Shown here piece after piece: positions 45,694 through 54,472 of a DNA stretch of 64,000 nt (position 1 is the first letter of the stretch; each line of letters begins with the position of its first letter). The DNA comes from Pseudomonadota bacterium (GTDB taxonomy: Bacteria > Pseudomonadota > Alphaproteobacteria > Caulobacterales > Caulobacteraceae), in assembly GCA_020161365.1 (NCBI GenBank), contig JAIUNU010000017.1:1-64000 (forward strand), written 5' to 3'. The position numbers and the translations under genes were made by a program. A model generated the notes under the pieces. It searched no databases and was not told where the DNA came from. It saw nothing but the letters and a program-made list of their open reading frames with translations.

Positions 45694-45804
45694 GTGTCAT
45701 CCCGGAAGCCTCGTAGAGGCTATCCGGGACCCAGGGGCGGCGCTCGCTGAGCCTCGTCACCCCCTGGGTCCCGGCTCTCCGCTACGCTGCGGCCGGGATG
45801 ACAC
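45694..45804. repeat. family A palindromic repeat, copy 2 (111 bp)
   Basis: Starts GTGTCATCCCGG and ends CCGGGATGACAC, with CGGGACCCAGGGG and CCCCCTGGGTCCCGG inside. It is exactly as long as copy 1 at 8086-8196. It lies between the 3' ends of skgA and mutL. Confidence 0.88.
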
Positions 45805-45840
45805 AGGATTGCATGCAAAGGGGAGGGGGCGCTTAAGCGA

Positions 45841-47751
45841 TCACCGCCGCCCGAACAGCTTCTCGATATCCGCCAGCTTCAGCTCCACATAGGTCGGGCG
45901 GCCGTGGTTGCACTGGCCCGAGTGGGGCGTCGCCTCCATCTCGCGGAGCAGGGCGTTCATCTCGGCCCCGTTGAGGCGGCGGCCGGCGCGGACGCTGCCG
46001 TGGCACGCCATGGTCGAGCAGACCTCTTCCAGCCGCTCCTTCAGAGCGAGCGCGGCGCCGTTCTCGGCCAGGTCGTCGGCGATGTCGCGCACCAGGGCGG
46101 CGGCGTCGGTCTTGCCCAACAGGGCGGGGGTCTCGCGCACCAGCACCGCGCCGGGGCCGAAGCTCTCGATGACGAGCCCAAGGCTGGCCAGCTCGTCGGC
46201 GCGGGCGACCACGCGCTCGGCCTCGGCGGGATCGAGGTCCACGACCTCGGGAAGCAGCAGGGTCTGGCGGGTCACGCCCCCGGCGGCCATCTCGCCCTTC
46301 ATCCGCTCGTAGACGAGGCGCTCGTGGGCGGCGTGCTGGTCCACAATGACCATGCCGTCGCGCGTCTGGGCGACGATATAGGTCTCGTGCACCTGGGCCC
46401 GCGCGGCTCCGAGCGGATAGTCGACTGGGTCAAATGGCGGACTGGTCGCCAAATAGTCCGTAGGCGGACGATCATCGAAAGCCGCGGCGTAGGCCTCGCG
46501 CACAGCGCCGCCCAGGTCTCCGCCATAGCCGGGCTCGACCCGCGCCGAAACCTCGTTCAGCCCAGGCAAGTCCATCGGGCGCTGGGTCGGCGGCGTCCAG
46601 CCGCCCTCGCGCCAGGCCGAGAAGCCGGCGGGGGAGGGGCCAAGCTGATACTGGGGTTGGTATCCGGGGAACGGGCTCTGCTGGGCCCGGATGCTGTCCA
46701 GGGCCTGGGCCGCCACGGTGGTCGAGGCGCGGTGGCCGGCGCCGGCCAGGGCGTGGCGCAGGGCCCCGACGATCAAGCCGCGCACCAGGGCCGGATCTCG
46801 GAACCGCACCTCGGCCTTCGCGGGGTGGACGTTGACGTCGACCTCGGTCGGCTCGAGCGTGACATAGAGGGCCGCCGTCGGGTGCCGGTCGCGCGCCAGG
46901 AAATCGGCATAGGCCGCGCGCAGGGCGCCTTGCAGCAGGCGGTCGCGCACCGGCCTGCCGTTGACGAAAAGGTACTGGTGGGCCGCATTGCCACGGTTGT
47001 AGGTCGGCAGGCCCGCAAAGCCCGACAAGCGGACGCCGTCGCGGGTCTGGTCGATCTCCAGCGCGTTCTCCTGGAACTCACGGCCCAGCACAGCGGCCAG
47101 ACGGGCGAGACGCCCCTGCGGTCCCGGATGCTCTGGCGGCAGGCGCAGCACCCGGCGCCCGTCGATGTCCAGCGAGAAGCCGACGCTCTCATTGGCCATG
47201 GCCTGGCGTTTGATCTCCTCGGTGATCGCCAGGGCCTCGGCGCGCTCGGACTTCATGAACTTCAGGCGCGCGGGCGTGGCGTAGAACAGATCCCGCACCT
47301 CGATCCGCGCCCCGTGCGGCCCCGGGAAAGCGGCCGGCGCCACCTCGCCGACCTGGCCGCCCTCGACCAGGATCGAGAAGGCGTCCTTGGCCCCCTTGGC
47401 GCGCGAGGAAATCTGCAGCCGCGCCACCGAGCCGATCGAGGGCAGAGCCTCGCCCCGAAAGCCCATGGTGTGGATGCGCAAAAGGTCCCACAGGCCGTCG
47501 GCGTCAGGCGCCAGCTTCGAGGTGGCGTGGCGCTCGATGGCGACCGGCAGTTCCTCGGGCGAGAGGCCGCAGCCGTCGTCGGCGACGAGAATCCGGGTCA
47601 GGCCGCCGCCATGGGCCTCGACCTCGATCCGTGTGGCGCCCGCGTCGATGGCGTTGTCGACCAGCTCCTTGATGGCGCTGGCCGGCCGCTCGACCACCTC
47701 GCCGGCGGCGATGCGGTTGACGGTCTCGGGGGGAAGGCGGCGGATCGGCAT
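45841..47751 (-). CDS. mutL: DNA mismatch repair protein MutL
   Basis: 636 residues. The N-terminal GHKL ATPase (IAAGEVVERPASAIKELVDNAIDAG, TMGFRGEALPSIG) is followed by a Pro-rich linker and a C-terminal dimer domain. The motif DQHAAHERLVYE begins at residue 471 and fits the endonuclease pattern DQHA-x2-E-x4-E, so this MutL probably nicks DNA itself, as in bacteria lacking MutH. I chose the Met at 47751 (MPIRRLPPE) as in relatives. Confidence 0.95.
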   Translation of the reverse strand: MPIRRLPPETVNRIAAGEVVERPASAIKELVDNAIDAGATRIEVEAHGGGLTRILVADDGCGLSPEELPVAIERHATSKLAPDADGLWDLLRIHTMGFRGEALPSIGSVARLQISSRAKGAKDAFSILVEGGQVGEVAPAAFPGPHGARIEVRDLFYATPARLKFMKSERAEALAITEEIKRQAMANESVGFSLDIDGRRVLRLPPEHPGPQGRLARLAAVLGREFQENALEIDQTRDGVRLSGFAGLPTYNRGNAAHQYLFVNGRPVRDRLLQGALRAAYADFLARDRHPTAALYVTLEPTEVDVNVHPAKAEVRFRDPALVRGLIVGALRHALAGAGHRASTTVAAQALDSIRAQQSPFPGYQPQYQLGPSPAGFSAWREGGWTPPTQRPMDLPGLNEVSARVEPGYGGDLGGAVREAYAAAFDDRPPTDYLATSPPFDPVDYPLGAARAQVHETYIVAQTRDGMVIVDQHAAHERLVYERMKGEMAAGGVTRQTLLLPEVVDLDPAEAERVVARADELASLGLVIESFGPGAVLVRETPALLGKTDAAALVRDIADDLAENGAALALKERLEEVCSTMACHGSVRAGRRLNGAEMNALLREMEATPHSGQCNHGRPTYVELKLADIEKLFGRR

Positions 47752-47903
47752 CAAGCGGGCTTTCAACGAAGCAGTCCGGTCCGCCTTGAAGCGGAGCCGT
47801 ACATTGCAACTCCTTAAGTTGACCGGACGAACGCCGATCAGCCAACGAAGAGGCGAGGGACGACTTTAGTGCGATTCCGCGCGCCTTCGAGGAACTCAAG
47901 ATA

Positions 47904-48911
47904 GTGACCCTGATCCGTTTCGCCGCCGCCGGCCTGGCGCTTTCCTTGCTGTGCGGCGGTTCCGCCCTGGCTCAGGTTCAGGGCAAGAACGAGGTGTCGA
48001 TCCACCAGACCAAGCCGGTGGACCTGACCCCCGTCGACAGCCAGGCCAATCTGGTCGAAGAGCTGATCGTCAATGCCCGCTTGCCGGGGCCGGCCTGGTG
48101 GAAGGTCAGCGACGGCGACACCAACGTCTATGTGATGGGCGTGCCGGCCTTCGCGCCGCAGAAGCTGGACTTCGACGACTCGGTGCTGCGTCGCCGCCTG
48201 GACGGGGCCAATGTGCTGATCATGGGCCAGGAGCCCGAGGTTCGGCTTCTGAGCCTGCTGGCCCTGATCCCCGGGCGCGGCAAGCAGTTCATCACGGATA
48301 AGCCGATGCGCGACACCCTGCCGCCCGACCTGCGCGCGCGGCTGGAGAAGCACCTGACCGCGCGCAGCAAGCCGGTCAGCGAGCATGACCAGATCAAGCC
48401 GGCCCTGGCCGGCTTCATCATCGCCAACGACAAGGGCAGCGGCGTCTCGATCACCATCGGCGACCTGACCGACCGCATCCAGAAGCTGGCCAAGAGCAAG
48501 GACATCGCCGTCCAGCCGCGCGTCAAGAAGCTGGACGACTACGACCTGATCGGCATGGTCAAGTCGCTGGGCGAAGCGCCCCAGCCGCTGCAGGAGTTGT
48601 GCCTGGACGCGGGCCTGAAGGAGGTCGAGAACGGTCTGGCGGGCGTGCGCGAGACCGCCGATCAATGGGCCGAGGGGCAGGTTAAGGCGGTGGTCGCCGC
48701 CGAGCGCGGCTATCAGCGGTGCCTGGCCTCCACGCCCTGGATCGCCCGCCAGTTCAAGGACGGCCAGGACGAGGCGGTCGGCGCCATCACCCAGGCCCTG
48801 AAGAAGCCGGGCAAGGCCGTGGCGGTGATCGAGCTGCGCTCGCTGCTGACCGAAGGCGGCGTGCTGGATCGCCTGCGGGGCAAGGGTTTCACCGTCACCG
48901 CGCCTGAATAA
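47904..48911 (+). CDS. TraB/GumN-family exported protein, copy 1
   Basis: 335 residues from a GTG with GAGGAA upstream. A signal peptide ends near ALAQ, and LPGPAWWKVSDGDTNVYVMGVP is the family opening of TraB/GumN (formerly TIKI-like) proteins. These include putative metalloproteases, but the usual GxxH and Glu motifs are not clear here. A tandem paralogue follows after 58 bases. Confidence 0.78.
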   Translation: MTLIRFAAAGLALSLLCGGSALAQVQGKNEVSIHQTKPVDLTPVDSQANLVEELIVNARLPGPAWWKVSDGDTNVYVMGVPAFAPQKLDFDDSVLRRRLDGANVLIMGQEPEVRLLSLLALIPGRGKQFITDKPMRDTLPPDLRARLEKHLTARSKPVSEHDQIKPALAGFIIANDKGSGVSITIGDLTDRIQKLAKSKDIAVQPRVKKLDDYDLIGMVKSLGEAPQPLQELCLDAGLKEVENGLAGVRETADQWAEGQVKAVVAAERGYQRCLASTPWIARQFKDGQDEAVGAITQALKKPGKAVAVIELRSLLTEGGVLDRLRGKGFTVTAPE

Positions 48912-48969
48912 GGTCAAGCTTCGGTCACACGGCGAGGCCAAGGTCGAGCGTCATGCGAGGGGGATCCAG

Positions 48970-49911
48970 ATGCGGGCGATAGCGGCGGCCTTGGCCATCA
49001 GTCTCACGATCGCTGGCGGCGCGGTCGCCCAGGTGATCGACGACCCTGAAGCCACGGTCGTCGAGGCCCTGGTGGTCAGCGCCAAGCTTCCGGGTCCGGC
49101 CTGGTGGCGGATCTCCGACGCCGATACGACCGTCTACATCCTGGGTACGCCCGGCGCGACGCCCAAGGGCATGACCTGGGACAGCTCGGTGGCCGACCGG
49201 CGGTTGGACGGGGCCTTCGCCCTGCTGACCCCGCCGACCCTACGGGCTGGCCTGACCGACATTCCTGCGCTGCTGCGTCTGCGCGGCAAGATGAAGGACG
49301 ACGGCGACTGGGCGGCGGCCGAGCCCGCGCTGGCCGCCCGTGTCCAGCGCGCCTGGACGGCGGTGGAGCCCAAGGACCCGGACGGCTGGCGCGACTGGAA
49401 GCCCTTGGCGCTGGGCGGCCTCATCGCCAGCAAGGCCAACCGCAAGGCGGGGTTGGAGTACGGCGAGGTCAGCCGCAGGATCGAGAAGCTGGCCCGCAAG
49501 CATCGGGTCAAGACCCGCGCCGCCGAGACCTACAAGGCCATGCCGCTGATCAAGACGGTCGCGCGCCAGGCCGGGGACTCCGCCGGCCTTGTCTGCCTGA
49601 CCGAGACGCTGGACACGGTGGAGCAGGGCCAGGATCGCTATCGCACCGCCGCTCGGGCTTGGGCCGAGGGGCGTGTCCGCGCGGCCCTCTCCGCGCCCCG
49701 CAGCGCCGATCGCTGCCAATACCTGCTGCCCGGCGTCGCCGAGATGAGCCAGCGCTTAAAGACCGCCGAGGTCGAGGCGTTGGCGAACCTTTTGAAGACC
49801 CCCGGCCACGCGGTCGCCCTCTACCCGATCCGCAGCCTCGTCGCCGAAGACGGCGTGCTGGACCAGCTTCGCGCGCGCGGGATCACGGTCAGGACCCCGG
49901 CGGACGGATAG
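48970..49911 (+). CDS. TraB/GumN-family exported protein, copy 2
   Basis: 313 residues with signal MRAIAAALAISLTIAGGAVAQ and LPGPAWWRISDADTTVYILGTP, closely parallel to copy 1, including DSSVADRRLDGA (DDSVLRRRLDGA in copy 1) and a matching C-terminal LVAEDGVLDQLRARGITV. The pair is a tandem duplication that has diverged through most of the middle. The first-strand glycine-rich motif is GTPG, as in the family, but a catalytic His is absent there. Confidence 0.78.
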   Translation: MRAIAAALAISLTIAGGAVAQVIDDPEATVVEALVVSAKLPGPAWWRISDADTTVYILGTPGATPKGMTWDSSVADRRLDGAFALLTPPTLRAGLTDIPALLRLRGKMKDDGDWAAAEPALAARVQRAWTAVEPKDPDGWRDWKPLALGGLIASKANRKAGLEYGEVSRRIEKLARKHRVKTRAAETYKAMPLIKTVARQAGDSAGLVCLTETLDTVEQGQDRYRTAARAWAEGRVRAALSAPRSADRCQYLLPGVAEMSQRLKTAEVEALANLLKTPGHAVALYPIRSLVAEDGVLDQLRARGITVRTPADG

Positions 49912-49942
49912 GCTCTTCCTTGATCGTCAGACCCGGGACGCC

Positions 49943-50329
49943 GTGACAAGGTTACGAATGCCGCTGCTCGTTCCCCGCAAGATCAATCGGCCTGGCCTGC
50001 TGGTCTTCATCGCCGCCGTGGCCTTCACCCTCTATGCTGCGCTCGCCCCAAGCGACGACGGCGCCGGCCTGATCCCGTGGGACAAGGCCAAGCACTTCAT
50101 CGTCTTTTACGGCCTGACCTTTCTGGCCTCTCTAGCCTTGCCCAAAAGCCGGTACTGGAAGATCGGCCTGGTTCTTCTGGGCTTCGGGATCGCGATCGAG
50201 ATCCTGCAAGGCCTGCCGATCGTCGGGCGCGACGCCGATGTGTTCGACATCGTGGCGGACGCGCTGGGCATCGGCTTCTTCTTCGGGCCGGTCGTCGTCA
50301 CACGATGGATGAACGCAAAGGACGCTTAG
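49943..50329 (+). CDS. VanZ-like small membrane protein
   Basis: 128 residues with four hydrophobic helices. PWDKAKHFIVFYGLTFLASLAL and GFGIAIEILQGLPIVGRDADVFDIVADALG follow the VanZ-like pattern (K-x-x-H-F and E-x-x-Q, then D-x-x-D-x-x-x-N/D). It starts at a GTG at 49943, or an ATG five codons later. It follows the TraB pair on the same strand. Its last four bases overlap the convergent carboxylase gene. Confidence 0.78.
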   Translation: MTRLRMPLLVPRKINRPGLLVFIAAVAFTLYAALAPSDDGAGLIPWDKAKHFIVFYGLTFLASLALPKSRYWKIGLVLLGFGIAIEILQGLPIVGRDADVFDIVADALGIGFFFGPVVVTRWMNAKDA

Positions 50330-53300
50330 AAGCTATCCACCCGCACTTCCCAGGGCCTTCTGAGTCCGGCCGCCGCGTCCAGGCCGCCGATCACCCAGCG
50401 TCGGGTGTCAGCGGGGTCGATCACCGCATCGATCTCCAGAGCCGCCGCCATGCTGGTGGCCTTTCCCGCCGCATAGAGCCGCGCGACTAGCTGGTCGTAG
50501 AGCGCCTTCTGTTTGACGGGATCGGTCTCGGCTTCCAGCTCCTTGCGGTAGCCCAGCTTGACCGCCCCCTCCAGGCCCATGCCGCCGAACTCGCCGGTCG
50601 GCCAGGCGGCGATGAAGGCGGGGCTGTGGAAGCTGCCGCCCGCCATGGCCTGCGCGCCCAGACCGTAGCCTTTGCGGGTGACGACCGTGAACAACGGCGA
50701 GCGCAGCTTGGCGCCGGCGATGAACTGGCGGCTGACGCGGCGTACGGCGGCGGCGTCCTCGCTGGTGGGGCCCACCATGAAGCCGGGGGTGTCGCACAGC
50801 GAGAGCACTGGCAGGGCGAAGGCGTCGCACAGTTGCAGGAACCGCGCGGCCTTCTCGGCGCCCTCGCAGTCGATCGCTCCGCCCAGATGGCGCGGATCGT
50901 TAGCGATCAGGCCCATCGGGCGGCCCTCTATCCGGATCAGGCCCGTGACCATCCCCGCCGCGAAGCCGCCGCGCAGTTCCAGGAATGATCCCTCGTCGAC
51001 GAGGCCGGTGATCAGCGCGCGCACGTCATAGACGCGCAGGCGGTTCTCGGGGATTGCGTGGCGAAGCCGGCGCTGGTCGGGCGCCGTCCATGCCGAGAGA
51101 GGCCCCTGGAAGTAAGACAGCGCCTGCTTGGCCAACTGCGTGGCGTGTGCCTCGTCGTCGGCCAGGATGTCGATGACGCCGTTGCGCCATTGATGCCCGG
51201 AGGGGCCGATCTCCTCCGGTCGGAAGACGCCCAGGCCGCCGCCCTCGATCATGGCCGGCCCGCCCATGCCCAGATTGCTGTCCCGGGTGGCGATGATGAT
51301 TTCCGAGAGACCCGCGATGGCGGCGTTGCCAGCGAAGCAGCGGCCCGCGACGATGGCGATCTTGGGAACCAAGCCCGACAGCTGGGCGAAGCTTCGGAAA
51401 GTCGGCACGTCAAGCCCGGCCACGGCGGTCGTGTCGGTGTCGCCCGGTCGCCCGCCGCCCCCTTCGGCGAACCAGACGACCGGAAGCTTCTGGTCGGCGA
51501 TGATCGCCATCAGCCGGTCGGACTTGCGATGGTTCATCGCGCCCTGAGTGCCCGCCAGCACGGTGAAGTCGTAGGCCAGGGCCGCCGTCCGCGCCTTGTC
51601 GGGCGGGAACAGTGCGCCGTTGACGGTTCCGACGCCAGTGATCAGGCCATCGGCCGGGGTGTTGAGGATCAGGTCTTCTGTTGATCGGCGACGCTTCTGG
51701 GCCGCGATGGCCAGGGCGCCGTATTCCAGGAAGCTGCCGGGATCGACGAGGTCATCGATGTTCTCTCGGGCGGTGCGGTGGCCGGTCTTGCGCCGTTTGG
51801 CGACCGCGTCGGGGCGCGCCTCGTCCAACGTGTGGCGATGGCGGGCGACGACGTCGGCGAGGTCGGGGCGAAACGCGTCCAGGTCCTCCTCGATGGTCTG
51901 CGTTTCGGCGGCGCCCTGCACCTCCGCCGGTTCCAGGAACACCAGGGGCTGACCCTCGGCGACGGTCTGTCCGGCCTGGGCGGCGATCTTGACCACCCGG
52001 CCGCCCGCGATGGCGCAGACCAGGTGCTCCATCTTCATCGCTTCCAGTACGGCGAGGGCCTGACCCGGACGGACGAGGTCGCCTTCACGGATCGTGATCG
52101 CGCCGACCGTCGCGGCGAGGGGCGCAGCGATGGGCTCGGCGCCGGTCACGACCTCGAACACCCCGGTGGTCGTGAGTGCGTCCGGCGCCAAGCGCTGCGC
52201 CTGCGCCGCCAGCGTTTCAGCATGGTGGGCGATGAAGGTCGTGGTGGCCTCGCCGTTCACCGCCGTCGGATGGGTCAGGATGGCGCGAACCAGAGGCGCG
52301 GTGGTCGCTACGCCGGCCACTTTCAGTTCGGCCAAGGCGCGGTCCAGCCGGCTGGCCGCTTCGCTGGGCGTCCGGCCCCGGACGATCACCTTGGCCAGAA
52401 GGCTGTCATAGGCCGCGCCGATGGTCAGACCCGCAGCCACCCCCGTATCGACACGCACGCCGGGGCCCCCCGGCGCCGTCCAGGCGCTCAAGGTTCCGGT
52501 GGAGGGGCGCACTTGCCCTTCAGGCGTCAGGGTCTCGGCGTTGATGCGCGCCTGGATCGCCACGCCAAACGGTGGCGGGACGTTGGTCAGGCCAAGCTCG
52601 GCCAGGCCTCGGCCCGCCGCGAGATCCAGTTGCAGCCGCACGAGGTCGAGGCCTGTCACCTCCTCGGTCACCGTATGCTCGACCTGAAGGCGCGGATTGA
52701 CCTCGATGAAGAAGGCCTCGCCCTCCAAGGGTGCGTTCGGATCGGCCTCGACCAGGAACTCGACCGTCGCCAGGCCGCGATAGCCGGCGCACAGTCGCTC
52801 GGCCCAGCCGGCCAGGGCGGCGCGCAGGTTGTCGGACAGGGCGGCCGGCGCGATCTCGACCAGCTTCTGGTTCCGCCGCTGCAGCGAGCAGTCGCGATCG
52901 CCCAGGGCCAGCACCTCGGTTCCGTCGCCGACGATCTGAACCTCGATATGGCGGGCGCGCTCGATCAGCTTCTCGGCGTAGAGACCGCCGTCGCCGAAGG
53001 CGGCCAAGGCTTCGCGCTCGCAGGCGGCGAAGGCGGCGTCCAATTCGCCGGGGTCCAGCACCATGCGCATGCCCCGTCCGCCGCCGCCGGCCCGGGCTTT
53101 CAGCATGATCGCCCCGTGCTCGGCCTGGAACGCGCGGGCGGCTTCTAGGGTGATCGCGCCGGTTCCGGGGATCAGCGGCAGGCCGCGCTCGGCCGCCAGG
53201 GCTCGGGCGGCGGCCTTGTCGCCGAAGGCTTCCAGGTGCTCGGGCGAGGGTCCGATAAAGACGATCCCGGCTTGGGCGCACGCGCGCGCCAAGGCGGGGT

Positions 53301-53562
53301 TCTCGGACAGGAAGCCGTAGCCAGGATGCAGGGCGTCGCAGCCCTGCGCCTTAGCGGCGGCCACAATCGAGGAGATGTCGAGATAGGCCCGCGCCCCGGC
53401 GTCGGGCAGGGCGACGGCATGATCCGCAGCGCTCACATGCGGGCTCTGCGCGTCGTCAGCAGTGTACACAGCGACGCTCTCAAGTCCCGCCTCGGCCGCC
53501 GCGCGGGCGATCCGGACGGCGATTTCGCCCCGGTTGGCGATCAGAACGCGGGAGAGGGACAT
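50326..53562 (-). CDS. single-chain acyl-CoA carboxylase (BC-BCCP-CT fusion)
   Basis: 1078 residues. An ATP-grasp biotin carboxylase fills about 1-450 (VLIANRGEIAVRIARAA, GGGGRGMR, EVNPRLQVEHTVTEE). A biotin carrier domain follows, with the biotinylated Lys510 in LEAMKMEH, and a two-part carboxyltransferase fills 570-1078 (GMGGPAMIEGGGLG, DTPGFMVGPTSE, AWPTGEFGGMG). This order in one chain matches long-chain acyl-CoA carboxylases (LCC type) rather than the separate acetyl- or propionyl-CoA enzymes. It diverges from imuA. The preferred acyl-CoA cannot be told from sequence. Confidence 0.9.
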   Translation of the reverse strand: MSLSRVLIANRGEIAVRIARAAAEAGLESVAVYTADDAQSPHVSAADHAVALPDAGARAYLDISSIVAAAKAQGCDALHPGYGFLSENPALARACAQAGIVFIGPSPEHLEAFGDKAAARALAAERGLPLIPGTGAITLEAARAFQAEHGAIMLKARAGGGGRGMRMVLDPGELDAAFAACEREALAAFGDGGLYAEKLIERARHIEVQIVGDGTEVLALGDRDCSLQRRNQKLVEIAPAALSDNLRAALAGWAERLCAGYRGLATVEFLVEADPNAPLEGEAFFIEVNPRLQVEHTVTEEVTGLDLVRLQLDLAAGRGLAELGLTNVPPPFGVAIQARINAETLTPEGQVRPSTGTLSAWTAPGGPGVRVDTGVAAGLTIGAAYDSLLAKVIVRGRTPSEAASRLDRALAELKVAGVATTAPLVRAILTHPTAVNGEATTTFIAHHAETLAAQAQRLAPDALTTTGVFEVVTGAEPIAAPLAATVGAITIREGDLVRPGQALAVLEAMKMEHLVCAIAGGRVVKIAAQAGQTVAEGQPLVFLEPAEVQGAAETQTIEEDLDAFRPDLADVVARHRHTLDEARPDAVAKRRKTGHRTARENIDDLVDPGSFLEYGALAIAAQKRRRSTEDLILNTPADGLITGVGTVNGALFPPDKARTAALAYDFTVLAGTQGAMNHRKSDRLMAIIADQKLPVVWFAEGGGGRPGDTDTTAVAGLDVPTFRSFAQLSGLVPKIAIVAGRCFAGNAAIAGLSEIIIATRDSNLGMGGPAMIEGGGLGVFRPEEIGPSGHQWRNGVIDILADDEAHATQLAKQALSYFQGPLSAWTAPDQRRLRHAIPENRLRVYDVRALITGLVDEGSFLELRGGFAAGMVTGLIRIEGRPMGLIANDPRHLGGAIDCEGAEKAARFLQLCDAFALPVLSLCDTPGFMVGPTSEDAAAVRRVSRQFIAGAKLRSPLFTVVTRKGYGLGAQAMAGGSFHSPAFIAAWPTGEFGGMGLEGAVKLGYRKELEAETDPVKQKALYDQLVARLYAAGKATSMAAALEIDAVIDPADTRRWVIGGLDAAAGLRRPWEVRVDSF

Positions 53563-53656
53563 GACGCTTCCTACGGGGCTTCATACGGCCGTTTGAGACA
53601 GTTTGGCCGCTCGGGCGCGACTCTCCAAGCCTTGACTCTCCAGCTTGGGAAGATCA

Positions 53657-53671
53657 GAACAAAAGTGGAAC
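53657..53671 (+). promoter_or_regulatory. LexA (SOS) box of imuA-imuB-dnaE2
   Basis: GAAC-N7-GAAC, which is GTTC-N7-GTTC on the other strand, matches the alphaproteobacterial LexA consensus exactly. It lies 12 bases before the imuA ATG and overlaps the expected -10 of a promoter with TTGACT at 53632-53637, so LexA would block polymerase directly. Confidence 0.92.
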
Positions 53672-53683
53672 ATGGAGTTGGGA

Positions 53684-54472
53684 ATGGCCGGATCGCGCGA
53701 GGCGCGTCTTGCGGCCCTGAGAGGCCGGATCGCCGCGATGGAAGCGGGGACTCGGACTCCGACTCCGGTGTTGCCGTTCGGAGACCCCGCCATCGACGGA
53801 TGCTTCCCGGGCGGTGGACTACCGCTGGGTGGCTGGCATGAGGTGACTGGCGCGGGGCTGGAGGATGAAACCGGGGCCGCGCCGGCCGCCTTTGTCGCGC
53901 AATTGATCCGTAGGCTGGCAGATCGAAAGAGCGGTGTGGTGGTCTGGGTGGCGCGGCGCGCCGATCTCTTTGCACCGGGCCTCCTGGGGTTGGGGTTTCC
54001 GGCGGCGCGGCTGATCCAGGTCCGGGCCCGCGACGAGGCGGAAACCTTGTCCTTGCTGGAGGATGCGCTGTCGACCCAGGGTGTCGCCGCCGCCGTGGCC
54101 GAGGCCGAGGCGCCCGACCTGACCGCTGGGCGCCGTCTGCAACTGGCCTGCGAGAAGCGGGGCGGCTTTGGGGTGGTGCTGCACCGGCGTCCTTACGGCG
54201 GACGTGCGGGGGGAAAGCCAAGGCTGGTCTCAGGCTCGGCGTCGTTCAGCCGCTGGCGGATCGCACCTGCCCCCAGCGGCCCGCCGCCGGACGACATCGG
54301 CCTGGGGCCGCCGAGATGGCGGGTTGAACTTGAGCGCTGCCGGGGCGGGCGTCCCGGCGGCTGGATCTTGCAAGCTCAGGAGGCCGGCCATGGCCCGCAT
54401 CCTTTCCGTCTGGTGTCCCAACTGGCCGATCACGACGTGGCGGCGGCGGAGGCCGTGCGGCGCGTCGGGTAA
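53684..54472 (+). CDS. imuA: SOS mutagenesis protein ImuA
   Basis: 262 residues. REARLAALRGRIAAMEAG and LPFGDPAIDGCFPGGGLPLGGWHEVTG resemble a RecA-like fold without intact Walker motifs, as in ImuA (SulA/RecA-related). It acts with ImuB and DnaE2 in error-prone bypass. The ATG at 53684 has GGAG seven bases upstream; two earlier in-frame starts would overlap the LexA box. It overlaps imuB by 83 bases, and its TAA is three bases from the start of a family B repeat. Confidence 0.88.
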   Translation: MAGSREARLAALRGRIAAMEAGTRTPTPVLPFGDPAIDGCFPGGGLPLGGWHEVTGAGLEDETGAAPAAFVAQLIRRLADRKSGVVVWVARRADLFAPGLLGLGFPAARLIQVRARDEAETLSLLEDALSTQGVAAAVAEAEAPDLTAGRRLQLACEKRGGFGVVLHRRPYGGRAGGKPRLVSGSASFSRWRIAPAPSGPPPDDIGLGPPRWRVELERCRGGRPGGWILQAQEAGHGPHPFRLVSQLADHDVAAAEAVRRVG

